Below are positions 1 to 5,347 of a DNA stretch of 15,055 bases, piece by piece. A program made the position numbers and the translations under genes. The stretch comes from Desulfonema limicola. GTDB taxonomy: Bacteria; Desulfobacterota; Desulfobacteria; Desulfobacterales; DYRC01. The stretch is taken from positions 1 through 15,055 of the forward strand of contig DYRC01000060.1 in the NCBI GenBank assembly GCA_020718925.1. Reading direction: 5' to 3'. Numbering within the stretch: position 1 is the first letter of the stretch; the number at the start of each line of letters is the position of its first letter. The notes under the pieces are model-generated. The model was not told the origin of the DNA and did not search any database. It worked only from the letters and a program-made list of their open reading frames with translations.

Positions 1-500
1 CGGGTCGCGTGGAGCGCGGGAAGGTGAAAGTCGGCGAGGAAGTCGAGATTGTGGGAATCCGTCCGACAACGAAAACCGTCTGCACGGGCGTGGAGATGTT
101 CAGGAAGCTTCTGGATGAGGGACGCGCAGGCGACAACGTGGGACTGCTGCTCAGAGGCACCAAGCGTGAGGAAGTCGAGCGCGGTCAGGTTGTGGCGGCA
201 CCGAAGTCTGTCAACCCGCATACGAAGTTCAAAGCGGAAGTGTATATTCTGAGCAAAGAGGAAGGCGGTCGTCATACGCCGTTTTTCACGGGTTACCGTC
301 CGCAGTTCTATTTCAGAACGACAGACGTTACGGGGATCCTGAACCTTCCGGAAGGCGTGGAGATGATAATGCCCGGAGATAATATCACGATCAGCGCGGA
401 GCTGATTACGCCGATTGCTATGGAAAAAGAACTGCGCTTCGCTATCCGGGAAGGCGGCAGAACCGTCGGCGCAGGCGTCGTCAGCGAAATTATCGCATAG
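1..500 (+). CDS. tuf: Elongation factor Tu, C-terminal part (first tuf copy)
   Basis: EF-Tu delivers aminoacyl-tRNA to the ribosome as a GTP complex in the cytosol. The gene enters from outside the window. The frame is open from base 3 and gives 165 residues to the TAG at 498-500, covering most of domain II and all of domain III. Visible EF-Tu signatures include GRVERGKVKVGEEVEIVG at the start, LLRGTKREEVERGQV, and in domain III the stretch around FFTGYRPQFYFRTTDVTG and the C-terminal REGGRTVGAGVVSEI. The GTPase domain lies upstream and cannot be seen. A second tuf begins at 14668, so this cluster is flanked by two EF-Tu genes in the same orientation. rpmG follows 19 nt downstream, suggesting co-transcription. 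The identification is certain; only the 5' end is missing. Confidence 0.97.
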   Translation, partial: GRVERGKVKVGEEVEIVGIRPTTKTVCTGVEMFRKLLDEGRAGDNVGLLLRGTKREEVERGQVVAAPKSVNPHTKFKAEVYILSKEEGGRHTPFFTGYRPQFYFRTTDVTGILNLPEGVEMIMPGDNITISAELITPIAMEKELRFAIREGGRTVGAGVVSEIIA

Positions 501-519
501 CGCATAAAGGAGTTTTTCT

Positions 520-669
520 GTGAGAGTGATTATCACGCTTGCATGTACTGAGTGCAAGCGAAGAAACTATACCACGACAAAAAACAAACGGACAACGCCG
601 GATAAGCTGGAATTTAAAAAATACTGCCGATTTTGCAGAAAGCATACGCCGCATAAAGAGGGCAAGTAA
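520..669 (+). CDS. rpmG: 50S ribosomal protein bL33 (zinc-ribbon form)
   Basis: This is a small large-subunit ribosomal protein of 49 residues beginning MRVIITLACTECKRRNY. It starts with GTG at 520, preceded by AAAGGAG at 506-512 at good spacing, and ends with TAA at 667-669. Two CxxC pairs (ACTEC near residues 9-13 and YCRFC near 36-40) form the zinc-binding ribbon of the Cys-containing bL33 type. Zinc-free paralogues lack these cysteines, so this should be the zinc-replete version. The length matches the family (about 49-55 aa). It lies between tuf and tRNA-Trp, the usual place for rpmG in the tuf-secE-nusG region of many bacteria. It is easily missed because of its size and GTG start. Confidence 0.95.
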   Translation: MRVIITLACTECKRRNYTTTKNKRTTPDKLEFKKYCRFCRKHTPHKEGK

Positions 670-691
670 TCCGTTATCCGTGACGTCATGC

Positions 692-767
692 AGGCCAGTA
701 GCTCTAACGGTAGAGCGTCGGACTCCAAATCCGAGTGCTGGGGGTTCGAATCCCTCCTGGCCTGCCA
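692..767 (+). tRNA. trnW: tRNA-Trp (anticodon CCA)
   Basis: A full cloverleaf can be drawn by hand. The 7-bp acceptor stem is AGGCCAG (692-698) with CTGGCCT (757-763). The D stem is GCTC (701-704) with GAGC (713-716). The anticodon stem is TCGGA (718-722) with TCCGA (730-734), and the loop carries CCA at 725-727. The T stem is GGGGG (740-744) with CCCTC (752-756), closing a TTCGAAT loop. The discriminator base is G764 and the terminal CCA (765-767) is encoded. CCA reads UGG, so this is the tryptophan tRNA. It sits between rpmG and secE and is probably processed from the polycistronic transcript. Confidence 0.97.
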
Positions 768-774
768 AAAAAAC

Positions 775-845
775 AATGCAAAGTGCAAAGTTGAAAGTGC
801 AAAGTGAAATACTCTGCATTTTGCACTCTGCATTTTGCACTTTTT
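775..845 (+). repeat. 14-nt-period tandem and inverted repeat between tRNA-Trp and secE
   Basis: AGTGCAAA occurs at 782-789 and 796-803. Its reverse complement TTTGCACT occurs at 820-827 and 834-841. Both pairs are spaced 14 nt apart. On the right side the 17-mer ACTCTGCATTTTGCACT is perfectly repeated at 811-827 and 825-841. The arms can fold into a long hairpin (about 10 bp plus 8 bp around a 6-nt internal mismatch, with a 16-nt loop) ending in TTTTT at 841-845, directly before the secE ribosome binding site. It could be a weak terminator, an RNA-processing site or a copy of a dispersed repeat. No protein is likely here. Confidence 0.8.
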
Positions 846-854
846 AGGAGTAAG

Positions 855-1247
855 ATGGGACGGTTATTAAGAAAGAAAACTTCTATAAAGAAGAAAAAAC
901 AACCCGGCGATGAAGCAATTGCACCTGCGCCGTCTGACAGTTCCGAAGGACAAACAGCGTCATCTGCCGTTTCTTCCTCTGATATTCAGAAAAAGCAGAC
1001 ATTGCCGCCGAAAAAACCTCTGAGCCTGACAAAACCTGTGCCGCAAAGTAACACGAATACGTTTGTGAGCAAAAGCACCCAGTTCTTACGCGAGGTGAAG
1101 GCAGAGCTTAAGAAAGTTACATGGCCTTCCCGCAAGCAGACTTTGGGGTCAACAGTTATTGTGATTGTACTGGTGATGATGATCTCGCTATTTCTCGGTG
1201 TTGTGGATATTGCCTTGTCAAGTCTGGTTCATGTTGTTCTCGGATAA
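855..1247 (+). CDS. secE: Preprotein translocase subunit SecE with long basic N-terminal extension
   Basis: SecE is the clamp-like membrane subunit of the SecYEG protein-export channel in the inner membrane. The 130-aa product has the SecE signature FLREVKAELKKVTWPSRKQ at residues 77-95. A single hydrophobic segment follows at about 99-125, giving the one-helix bacterial form. Residues 1-70 are a hydrophilic Lys/Pro/Ser-rich, probably disordered extension absent from minimal SecE proteins of about 60 aa. I start it at ATG 855 because AGGAG lies at 846-850. An upstream in-frame GTG at 804 lies inside the inverted repeat and lacks a plausible ribosome binding site. The stop TAA overlaps the ribosome binding site of nusG, so the two genes are tightly linked. 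Confidence 0.95.
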   Translation: MGRLLRKKTSIKKKKQPGDEAIAPAPSDSSEGQTASSAVSSSDIQKKQTLPPKKPLSLTKPVPQSNTNTFVSKSTQFLREVKAELKKVTWPSRKQTLGSTVIVIVLVMMISLFLGVVDIALSSLVHVVLG

Positions 1248-1258
1248 GGAGAATCAGA

Positions 1259-1789
1259 GTGGCGCTTAAATGGTATATTCTGCAAGTTTATTCGGGCTTT
1301 GAAGCTAAGGTAAAAAAAACGCTTGAGGAGCGGATTGCCTCTTTTCCTCAACGTCATAAATTCGGTGAAGTGGTACTGCCGACAGAGCAGGTTGTCGAAC
1401 TGGTCAAGGGGAAACGAAAAACCTCTTCCCGCAAATTTTATCCCGGATACATCCTGATACACATGGAACTTGATAATGAGACATGGCATATTGTCTCCAC
1501 AATGGATAAGGTGAGCGGCTTTTTAGGTGAGCGGGAGAAACCTACACCCATTTCGGACGAAGAGGCTGAAAAAATCTTGCGCCGCATGGAATCCGGAAAG
1601 CTGAAACCCAAGCCCAAGTTCTTTTTTGAGACAGGCGATGAGATTCGTGTAACAGACGGTCCTTTTACAAATTTTAACGGAACTGTGGAAGAAGTGAATG
1701 CTGAAAAGGGTAAGATCAGAGTTCTGGTCAGCATCTTCGGACGAGCGACGCCGGTGGAATTGGATTTTGTACAGGTTACGAAATTATAG
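1259..1789 (+). CDS. nusG: Transcription termination/antitermination factor NusG
   Basis: NusG binds RNA polymerase, suppresses pausing, and links it to Rho or to ribosomal protein S10. The 176-aa product starts at GTG 1259 with AAGGAG at 1247-1251 overlapping the secE stop. The N-terminus MALKWYILQVYSGFEAKV is the typical start of the NGN domain (about residues 1-115), with the characteristic FYPGYILIHM near the middle. The C-terminal KOW domain spans about 122-176 and includes VTDGPFTNFNGTVEEVN. Length is normal for the family (about 175-185 aa) and no insertion is visible. The longer open frame from 1121 overlaps secE and has no start signal. rplK follows after 9 nt. Confidence 0.96.
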   Translation: MALKWYILQVYSGFEAKVKKTLEERIASFPQRHKFGEVVLPTEQVVELVKGKRKTSSRKFYPGYILIHMELDNETWHIVSTMDKVSGFLGEREKPTPISDEEAEKILRRMESGKLKPKPKFFFETGDEIRVTDGPFTNFNGTVEEVNAEKGKIRVLVSIFGRATPVELDFVQVTKL

Positions 1790-1798
1790 GAGCAAAGC

Positions 1799-2221
1799 AT
1801 GGCAAAGAAAGTGATGGCGCAGGTCAAATTACAGGTGACGGCAGGCAAAGCCAATCCGTCACCGCCGATCGGTCCTGCGCTGGGTCAGCACGGGGTCAAT
1901 ATCATGGATTTTTGCAAGGCATTCAATGCCAGAACTGCAAATGATGAGGGAATGATTATTCCGGTACTGATTACAGTTTATCAGGATCGGTCATTCACCT
2001 TTATCACCAAAACGCCTCCGGCGTCCATTCTGCTCAAGAAAGCAGCAAAGATTGCCAAGGGCGCCAATGATCCCAAACGGAATAAAGTGGGTAAGGTAAC
2101 GCGTCAGCAGGTTGAAGAAATTGCCAAACAGAAAATGGCGGATTTGAATGCCTATACACCGGAAGCCGCGTGTAAAATAATCGAAGGTACGGCAAGAAGC
2201 ATAGGAATTGAGATTATCTGA
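1799..2221 (+). CDS. rplK: 50S ribosomal protein uL11
   Basis: uL11 binds 23S rRNA at the GTPase-associated centre at the base of the stalk and takes part in factor binding and in RelA activation. The 140-aa protein shows the family N-terminus MAKKVMAQVKLQVTAGKANP followed by SPPIGPALGQHGVNI (residues 21-35), the proline-rich hinge region contacted by thiopeptides. The C-terminal RNA-binding domain includes KTPPASILLKKAAK and ends SIGIEII. Length is typical (about 141 aa). AGGAG at 1788-1792 overlaps the nusG stop region and precedes ATG 1799. With rplA it forms the usual L11-L1 pair. Confidence 0.97.
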   Translation: MAKKVMAQVKLQVTAGKANPSPPIGPALGQHGVNIMDFCKAFNARTANDEGMIIPVLITVYQDRSFTFITKTPPASILLKKAAKIAKGANDPKRNKVGKVTRQQVEEIAKQKMADLNAYTPEAACKIIEGTARSIGIEII

Positions 2222-2255
2222 AAGGGTTTCAGGGTATTAAGGAGCGATAGGGAAA

Positions 2256-2960
2256 ATGCCGAAGCAGGGTAAAAAATATTTGGAATCCCAAAAAAAGATC
2301 GACACCGGAAAGCGATATGAGTTTGCAGAGGCTATTCAGACGGCGGTAGGTTCATCATACACCAAATTCGATGAAACCTTTGATATTGCTGTCCGACTCG
2401 GAGTTGATCCCAGACATGCGGATCAGATGGTACGCGGAACATGCGTGTTGCCTCACGGAATCGGTAAAACTGTCAAGGTTTTGGTGTTTGCCAAAGGCGA
2501 AAAGGAAAAGGAAGCTTTGGAAGCCGGGGCTGATTTTGTAGGCAGTGATGAACTGGTTGAAAAAATCAAGGGCGGCTGGTTAGATTTTGACAAAGCTGTG
2601 GCAACACCGGATATGATGGGCGTGGTGGGAAAAATCGGCAAGATTCTGGGACCCAGAGGGCTGATGCCCAACGCCAAAACCGGAACAGTTACCTTTGACA
2701 TAGCAAAAGCCGTAGGAGAACTCAAAGCCGGTAAAATAGATTTCAGGGTGGAAAAAGCAGGGATTGTTCATGCGCCGATGGGGAAAGTTTCTTTCGGAGC
2801 GGAAAAACTCATGCAGAATGTTACTGCATTTTTAGAAACCATTGTGCGCCTCAAACCATCTGCCAGTAAGGGAAACTATCTGAGGAGCATAGCTGTTTCC
2901 ACAACGATGGGACCCGGCGTCAAAATTGATACGGGTTCTCTTAAAGAACTGATCAAATAG
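2256..2960 (+). CDS. rplA: 50S ribosomal protein uL1
   Basis: uL1 forms the mobile L1 stalk that helps eject E-site tRNA. In many bacteria it also represses its own rplKA mRNA. The 234-aa product has the normal family length. The L1 signature GKIGKILGPRGLMPNAKTGT lies at about residues 125-144, and the C-terminal part contains VSTTMGPGVKID. The ATG at 2256 is preceded by AAGGAG at 2239-2244, a rather long spacing. The 34-nt gap after rplK is too short for an obvious separate promoter. The gene is followed by a 177-nt non-coding leader before rplJ. Confidence 0.96.
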   Translation: MPKQGKKYLESQKKIDTGKRYEFAEAIQTAVGSSYTKFDETFDIAVRLGVDPRHADQMVRGTCVLPHGIGKTVKVLVFAKGEKEKEALEAGADFVGSDELVEKIKGGWLDFDKAVATPDMMGVVGKIGKILGPRGLMPNAKTGTVTFDIAKAVGELKAGKIDFRVEKAGIVHAPMGKVSFGAEKLMQNVTAFLETIVRLKPSASKGNYLRSIAVSTTMGPGVKIDTGSLKELIK

Positions 2961-3137
2961 AAGTTCAAACTTAAATAACTATCCTGTCAGAGACCGCAGG
3001 TGCTGAGTGTTAAACGGTGTGAACCGGCCTGCACAGACAGCGAGGTGCGAAAATATAAGCGGATAACTCTTATTTTTTTCCTCACACCGCCTTCACCCGG
3101 TTAGACAGGTATTTAGGAAGGAGGTGTTTATTTTTTT
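2961..3137 (+). promoter_or_regulatory. L10 leader: autoregulatory RNA upstream of rplJL
   Basis: This 177-nt gap matches the known L10-leader family, in which the L10-(L7/L12) complex binds the mRNA and represses rplJL. The stretch CAGAGACCGCAGG at 2988-3000 resembles its conserved core. Long-range pairings visible by eye include GCAGG 2996-3000 with CCTGC 3028-3032, CCTGTC 2983-2988 with GACAGG 3104-3109, CGGTGTGA 3015-3022 with TCACACCG 3082-3089, and AACCGG 3022-3027 with CCGGTT 3097-3102. CTGTC 2984-2988 could instead pair with GACAG 3036-3040, and some of these pairings exclude each other. A weak terminator-like hairpin with a T7 tract lies at 3050-3079. The leader ends with AAGGAGGT at 3118-3125, a full-length ribosome binding site. 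Confidence 0.85.
3050..3079 (+). terminator. Weak AT-rich hairpin plus T7 tract inside the L10 leader (attenuator candidate)
   Basis: ATAAG (3055-3059) pairs with CTTAT (3069-3073) across a 9-nt loop. Beyond a T-T mismatch, A3050-A3053 can pair with T3075-T3078. Seven T residues lie at 3073-3079. The stem is AT-rich and weak, so full termination is doubtful. It lies between the two arms of the 8-bp pairing 3015-3022/3082-3089 and could act as a conditional attenuator in the leader. Confidence 0.4.
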
Positions 3138-3665
3138 ATGAATCTGGACAAAAAAAAGGAAATTGTCAACGATCTGCACGAGCGGTTTTCAAAATCCACA
3201 GTGGTCATCCTTACCGAAAATAAGGGACTGAATGTGGCGCAGACAAGCGATTTGCGCCGCAAACTCCGAAATATGGGGGTGGATTACTGTGTGGTGAAAA
3301 ATACGCTGCTCAACCGGGCATCCGAAGGTACCGGCGTAGCCTGTATCAGAGACTATTTCAAGGGACCCAGCGCGGTCGCCATGAGCTATCAGGATCCGGT
3401 CACAGCGGCAAAAGTTCTGACTGATTTTATCAAAGATAATGAAAAGCTTGGTGTCCGGGTGGGGGTTTTGGGCGGCAAAGTATTGAATTTTGACGCAATC
3501 AAAGCCCTTTCCGCATTGCCTTCCCGCGAAGTGCTGCTATCCCAGCTTTTATCGGTCATGAATGCGGTGCCGACCGGATTGGTGAGAGTGCTTTCAGGTG
3601 TGCCGGTCAAAATGCTGAATGTGTTGAATGCTATCAAAGATCAGAAAGAAAAAGCGACAAGCTGA
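3138..3665 (+). CDS. rplJ: 50S ribosomal protein uL10 (stalk base)
   Basis: uL10 anchors the L7/L12 dimers to the ribosome and, with them, represses its own mRNA. The 175-aa protein begins MNLDKKKEIVNDLHERFSK. It contains the rRNA-binding domain with VVKNTLLNRA and YFKGPSAVAMSY, and ends in the helical tail (about residues 135-175, with VLSGVPVKMLNVLNAIKDQK) that binds L7/L12. Length is typical (about 165-175). ATG 3138 follows a complete AAGGAGGT site 12 nt upstream. rplL starts 30 nt downstream, as in most bacteria. Confidence 0.96.
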   Translation: MNLDKKKEIVNDLHERFSKSTVVILTENKGLNVAQTSDLRRKLRNMGVDYCVVKNTLLNRASEGTGVACIRDYFKGPSAVAMSYQDPVTAAKVLTDFIKDNEKLGVRVGVLGGKVLNFDAIKALSALPSREVLLSQLLSVMNAVPTGLVRVLSGVPVKMLNVLNAIKDQKEKATS

Positions 3666-3695
3666 AAATTTGAAAATGTCGGAGGAAAACATACA

Positions 3696-4076
3696 ATGGC
3701 GGAAATTACCAAAGCGGATGTTATAGAATTTATTGCAAAAATGTCGGTACTCGAACTGTCCGAACTGGTCAAAGAACTGGAAGAGAAGTTCGGTGTTACC
3801 GCTGCCGCACCTATGGCTGTTGCGGCTGCTGCACCTGCGGCTGCTGCTGAAGTGAAAGAAGAAAAGACAGAATTTGACGTGATTCTGGTAACGGTCGGAG
3901 ATAAGAAAATCAACGTTATCAAAGAAGTCAGAGCCATCACCGGACTCGGACTCAAAGAAGCCAAAGACGTTGTTGAAGGTGCTCCCAAACCCGTAAAAGA
4001 AGGCATCGCCAAAGAGGAAGCTGAAAAAATCAAAGCACAGCTTGAATCTGCGGGCGCAACAGTAGAATTGAAATAA
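3696..4076 (+). CDS. rplL: 50S ribosomal protein bL12 (L7/L12)
   Basis: bL12 forms the flexible stalk dimers that recruit translation GTPases such as EF-Tu and EF-G. The 126-aa product shows the N-terminal dimerisation domain (about 1-33), an Ala/Pro-rich hinge (about 35-52, AAAPMAVAAAAPAAAAE) and the C-terminal factor-binding domain from about 58, with KINVIKEVRAITGLGLKEAK and ending in ATVELK. Length is normal (120-128). GGAGG at 3681-3685 precedes ATG 3696. In most bacteria rpoB comes next; here two unknown genes intervene. Confidence 0.97.
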   Translation: MAEITKADVIEFIAKMSVLELSELVKELEEKFGVTAAAPMAVAAAAPAAAAEVKEEKTEFDVILVTVGDKKINVIKEVRAITGLGLKEAKDVVEGAPKPVKEGIAKEEAEKIKAQLESAGATVELK

Positions 4077-4092
4077 GTTTTTTTATTGCTTC

Positions 4093-4124
4093 GGAGGAGC
4101 TGATCAGAACAGATCTGCTCCTCC
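4093..4124 (+). other. Hairpin after rplL (attenuator, processing or terminator candidate)
   Basis: GGAGGAGC (4093-4100) is perfectly complementary to GCTCCTCC (4117-4124). Inside lies a T-T mismatch followed by GATC (4102-4105) pairing with GATC (4112-4115) around a 6-nt loop. The stem is strong, but the downstream TATTTCAT is a poor T tract, so I do not call it a simple terminator. In E. coli the rplL-rpoB gap holds an attenuator and an RNase III site; a similar role here is inference. It marks the left edge of the two-gene insert. Confidence 0.65.
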
Positions 4125-4175
4125 TATTTCATAGATAGGTAATAAATTTCATGATTAGTGATTTCAGGGGTGAAT

Positions 4176-4673
4176 ATGGAATTCAAAGAAAAATTGGCTA
4201 AATTAGCTGAAAAAAATAAAACTCATTTTCAGAAATTGGAACAGGATAAAATTACATGGATCAGAGAGGTAACAAAGCTATATAAAGATATTGAAAATTG
4301 GTTTAAAGAATTGATTGAGTGTGGTCATATCGTTCCTGATTATTACTCATTACAGCATGCTGAGTATGAAGAATTTTTTGAGAATCTTTCTATTATGGAG
4401 TTGAGGCTTGGCGGAGGTCCTTGTGTAGTACTTGAACCTACCGGAATAAATATCATAGGAGCTTTTGGTAAGATAGACTTATATTTGCGAGGTCATAAAG
4501 AAGAAAAGGTGATGCTTTTACTGATTGAGAGGCAAAAAAATAAGCTGCAATGGGAATTATGGAGAAGCAACAAAAAACATGATAAATCTCCATTTAATAA
4601 AGATACGTTTGAAAAATTACTGAATGAATGGATAGATAAGACAGATAACATATCGGAAGAACAGACGGATTAG
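4176..4673 (+). CDS. Unknown protein, putative partner of the downstream HEPN protein
   Basis: I do not recognise a named family. The 165-aa product begins at ATG 4176 behind AGGGGTG (4166-4172); in-frame GTG 4158 would add six residues but lacks a good ribosome binding site. Residues 1-50 are charged and helical, probably coiled coil (MEFKEKLAKLAEKNK and onward). Residues 72-130 look beta-rich, with a glycine-rich core at 84-106 containing VVLEPTGINIIGAFGKIDLY and then RG. The C-terminal part has a Trp/Phe-rich segment (QWELWRSN, FNKDTFEKLLNEWID). No signal peptide or membrane segment is apparent. It lacks the MNT nucleotidyltransferase pattern (G-S followed by D-x-D), so it is not an obvious MntA antitoxin. 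It is strongly AT-rich and ends 1 nt before the next gene, so the two are probably translated together. A partner or antitoxin role is inferred only from coupling to a HEPN gene. Confidence 0.75.
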   Translation: MEFKEKLAKLAEKNKTHFQKLEQDKITWIREVTKLYKDIENWFKELIECGHIVPDYYSLQHAEYEEFFENLSIMELRLGGGPCVVLEPTGINIIGAFGKIDLYLRGHKEEKVMLLLIERQKNKLQWELWRSNKKHDKSPFNKDTFEKLLNEWIDKTDNISEEQTD

Positions 4674-4674
4674 T

Positions 4675-5298
4675 ATGAGTATAAAAGAATCTTTGGAAAA
4701 AGCATTTCAGAACTATAATGATCTCACAGAAATTCTTAACTATGCTCAAGGAGAAGCAATCAGAAACCCGAATTTCGGGAAAATATTTTTATCCAATAAA
4801 GTCAAAGGAGATAAACGAGATATTATTAAGGAACACTTTGATTTATTAAAGCAAAAAATTACAGAACTTTGTATTTTAGATATGATAGCGGCATTTGAAC
4901 ATAAAATATTCACACGGGTTGATAATGCACACGGAGAAATAGAGGGAATAGTAGAAAAAGAATATAAGAAGAGAAGTAAGATTTTGAAGAATTCTTCTTC
5001 CAAAGAAAATAAGCCTACCCCTTTTTATATTGCTGCTTCATCATTTATTAAAAATGGGGAAGATATTCGCAGTTTATCAGGGATTAAGGGTTTATTGAAG
5101 GATAAGCTGCCTGAAGACTTATCTGAAGAGTTAAGTAATATTATTGAGTATCGGAATTGGCTTTCTCACGGAAAGAGAAACGAAGTAGGTAAGAATTCGT
5201 GTTTGACAATTGGTGATATACATGAAGTATTAAATGATATTTTTGATAGAACCGGTAATAAAATACCCGAGCCCTCTGCTTCTGAGGAAGAGATATAA
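4675..5298 (+). CDS. HEPN-domain protein, putative ribonuclease
   Basis: The 207-aa product is predicted to be mostly helical. Near its C-terminus it carries YRNWLSHGKR (residues 159-168), which gives R160-x4-H165 with N161. This RN(x)nH arrangement is the catalytic signature of HEPN ribonucleases such as HepT, RiboL-PSP-HEPN and many Abi/defence effectors. The N-terminal half has helices typical of a HEPN four-helix core (around LLKQKITELCILDMIAAFEHK, shown here in part as ELCILDMIAAFEHK). A Lys/Ser-rich segment at about 98-115 separates the two halves. The exact HEPN subfamily is not clear, and activity is inferred from the motif alone. ATG 4675 follows the preceding stop after 1 nt with only a weak GGAAGA, suggesting translational coupling. 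The gene is AT-rich like its partner. Growth arrest or phage defence by RNA cleavage is the leading guess; a non-catalytic RNA-binding HEPN is the alternative. Confidence 0.75.
   Translation: MSIKESLEKAFQNYNDLTEILNYAQGEAIRNPNFGKIFLSNKVKGDKRDIIKEHFDLLKQKITELCILDMIAAFEHKIFTRVDNAHGEIEGIVEKEYKKRSKILKNSSSKENKPTPFYIAASSFIKNGEDIRSLSGIKGLLKDKLPEDLSEELSNIIEYRNWLSHGKRNEVGKNSCLTIGDIHEVLNDIFDRTGNKIPEPSASEEEI
5203..5233 (+). promoter_or_regulatory. Possible internal promoter for rpoBC
   Basis: A perfect TTGACA lies at 5203-5208 inside the HEPN gene, followed after 19 nt by TATTAA at 5228-5233. The spacer is longer than the optimal 17 nt, and AT-rich DNA produces such matches by chance. If active, it would supply rpoBC transcription from within the insert. 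Confidence 0.25.
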
Positions 5299-5330
5299 AT
5301 CAGAAGATGAAATAGGCAGTAAAAAAGAAT

Positions 5331-5347
5331 TATACTTTTGTACAAAA
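5331..5347 (+). promoter_or_regulatory. -10-like TATACT with adjoining 12-bp palindrome upstream of rpoB
   Basis: TATACT at 5331-5336 resembles a -10 box, but no good -35 is visible at the proper distance. It joins a perfect palindrome TTTTGTACAAAA at 5336-5347, which extends to ACTTTT/AAAAGT if one extra A is skipped. The palindrome could be an operator or a small RNA hairpin. It lies in the 101-nt gene-free spacer before rpoB. Confidence 0.25.

Noticed and set aside
490..840. Minus-strand ORF of 116 aa (and overlapping 88-aa ORF) across tRNA-Trp
   Set aside because: They read antisense through rpmG, the tRNA and the repeat. Peptides such as GFEPPALGFGVRRSTVRA are the familiar false translation of a tRNA gene.
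775..845. CRISPR array
   Set aside because: The 14-nt period leaves no room for spacers and the units are mirrored inverted repeats, not direct repeats separated by unique spacers.
1121..1258. Extended NusG start at 1121
   Set aside because: It would overlap most of the SecE membrane segment in another frame and has no ribosome binding site. GTG 1259 has a good site and gives the normal NusG N-terminus.
4176..5298. MntA-HepT toxin-antitoxin pair
   Set aside because: The HEPN motif fits, but the first protein lacks the GSx-DxD nucleotidyltransferase motif and the HEPN motif differs from the usual RxxxHxYxx of HepT, so that specific name is not justified.
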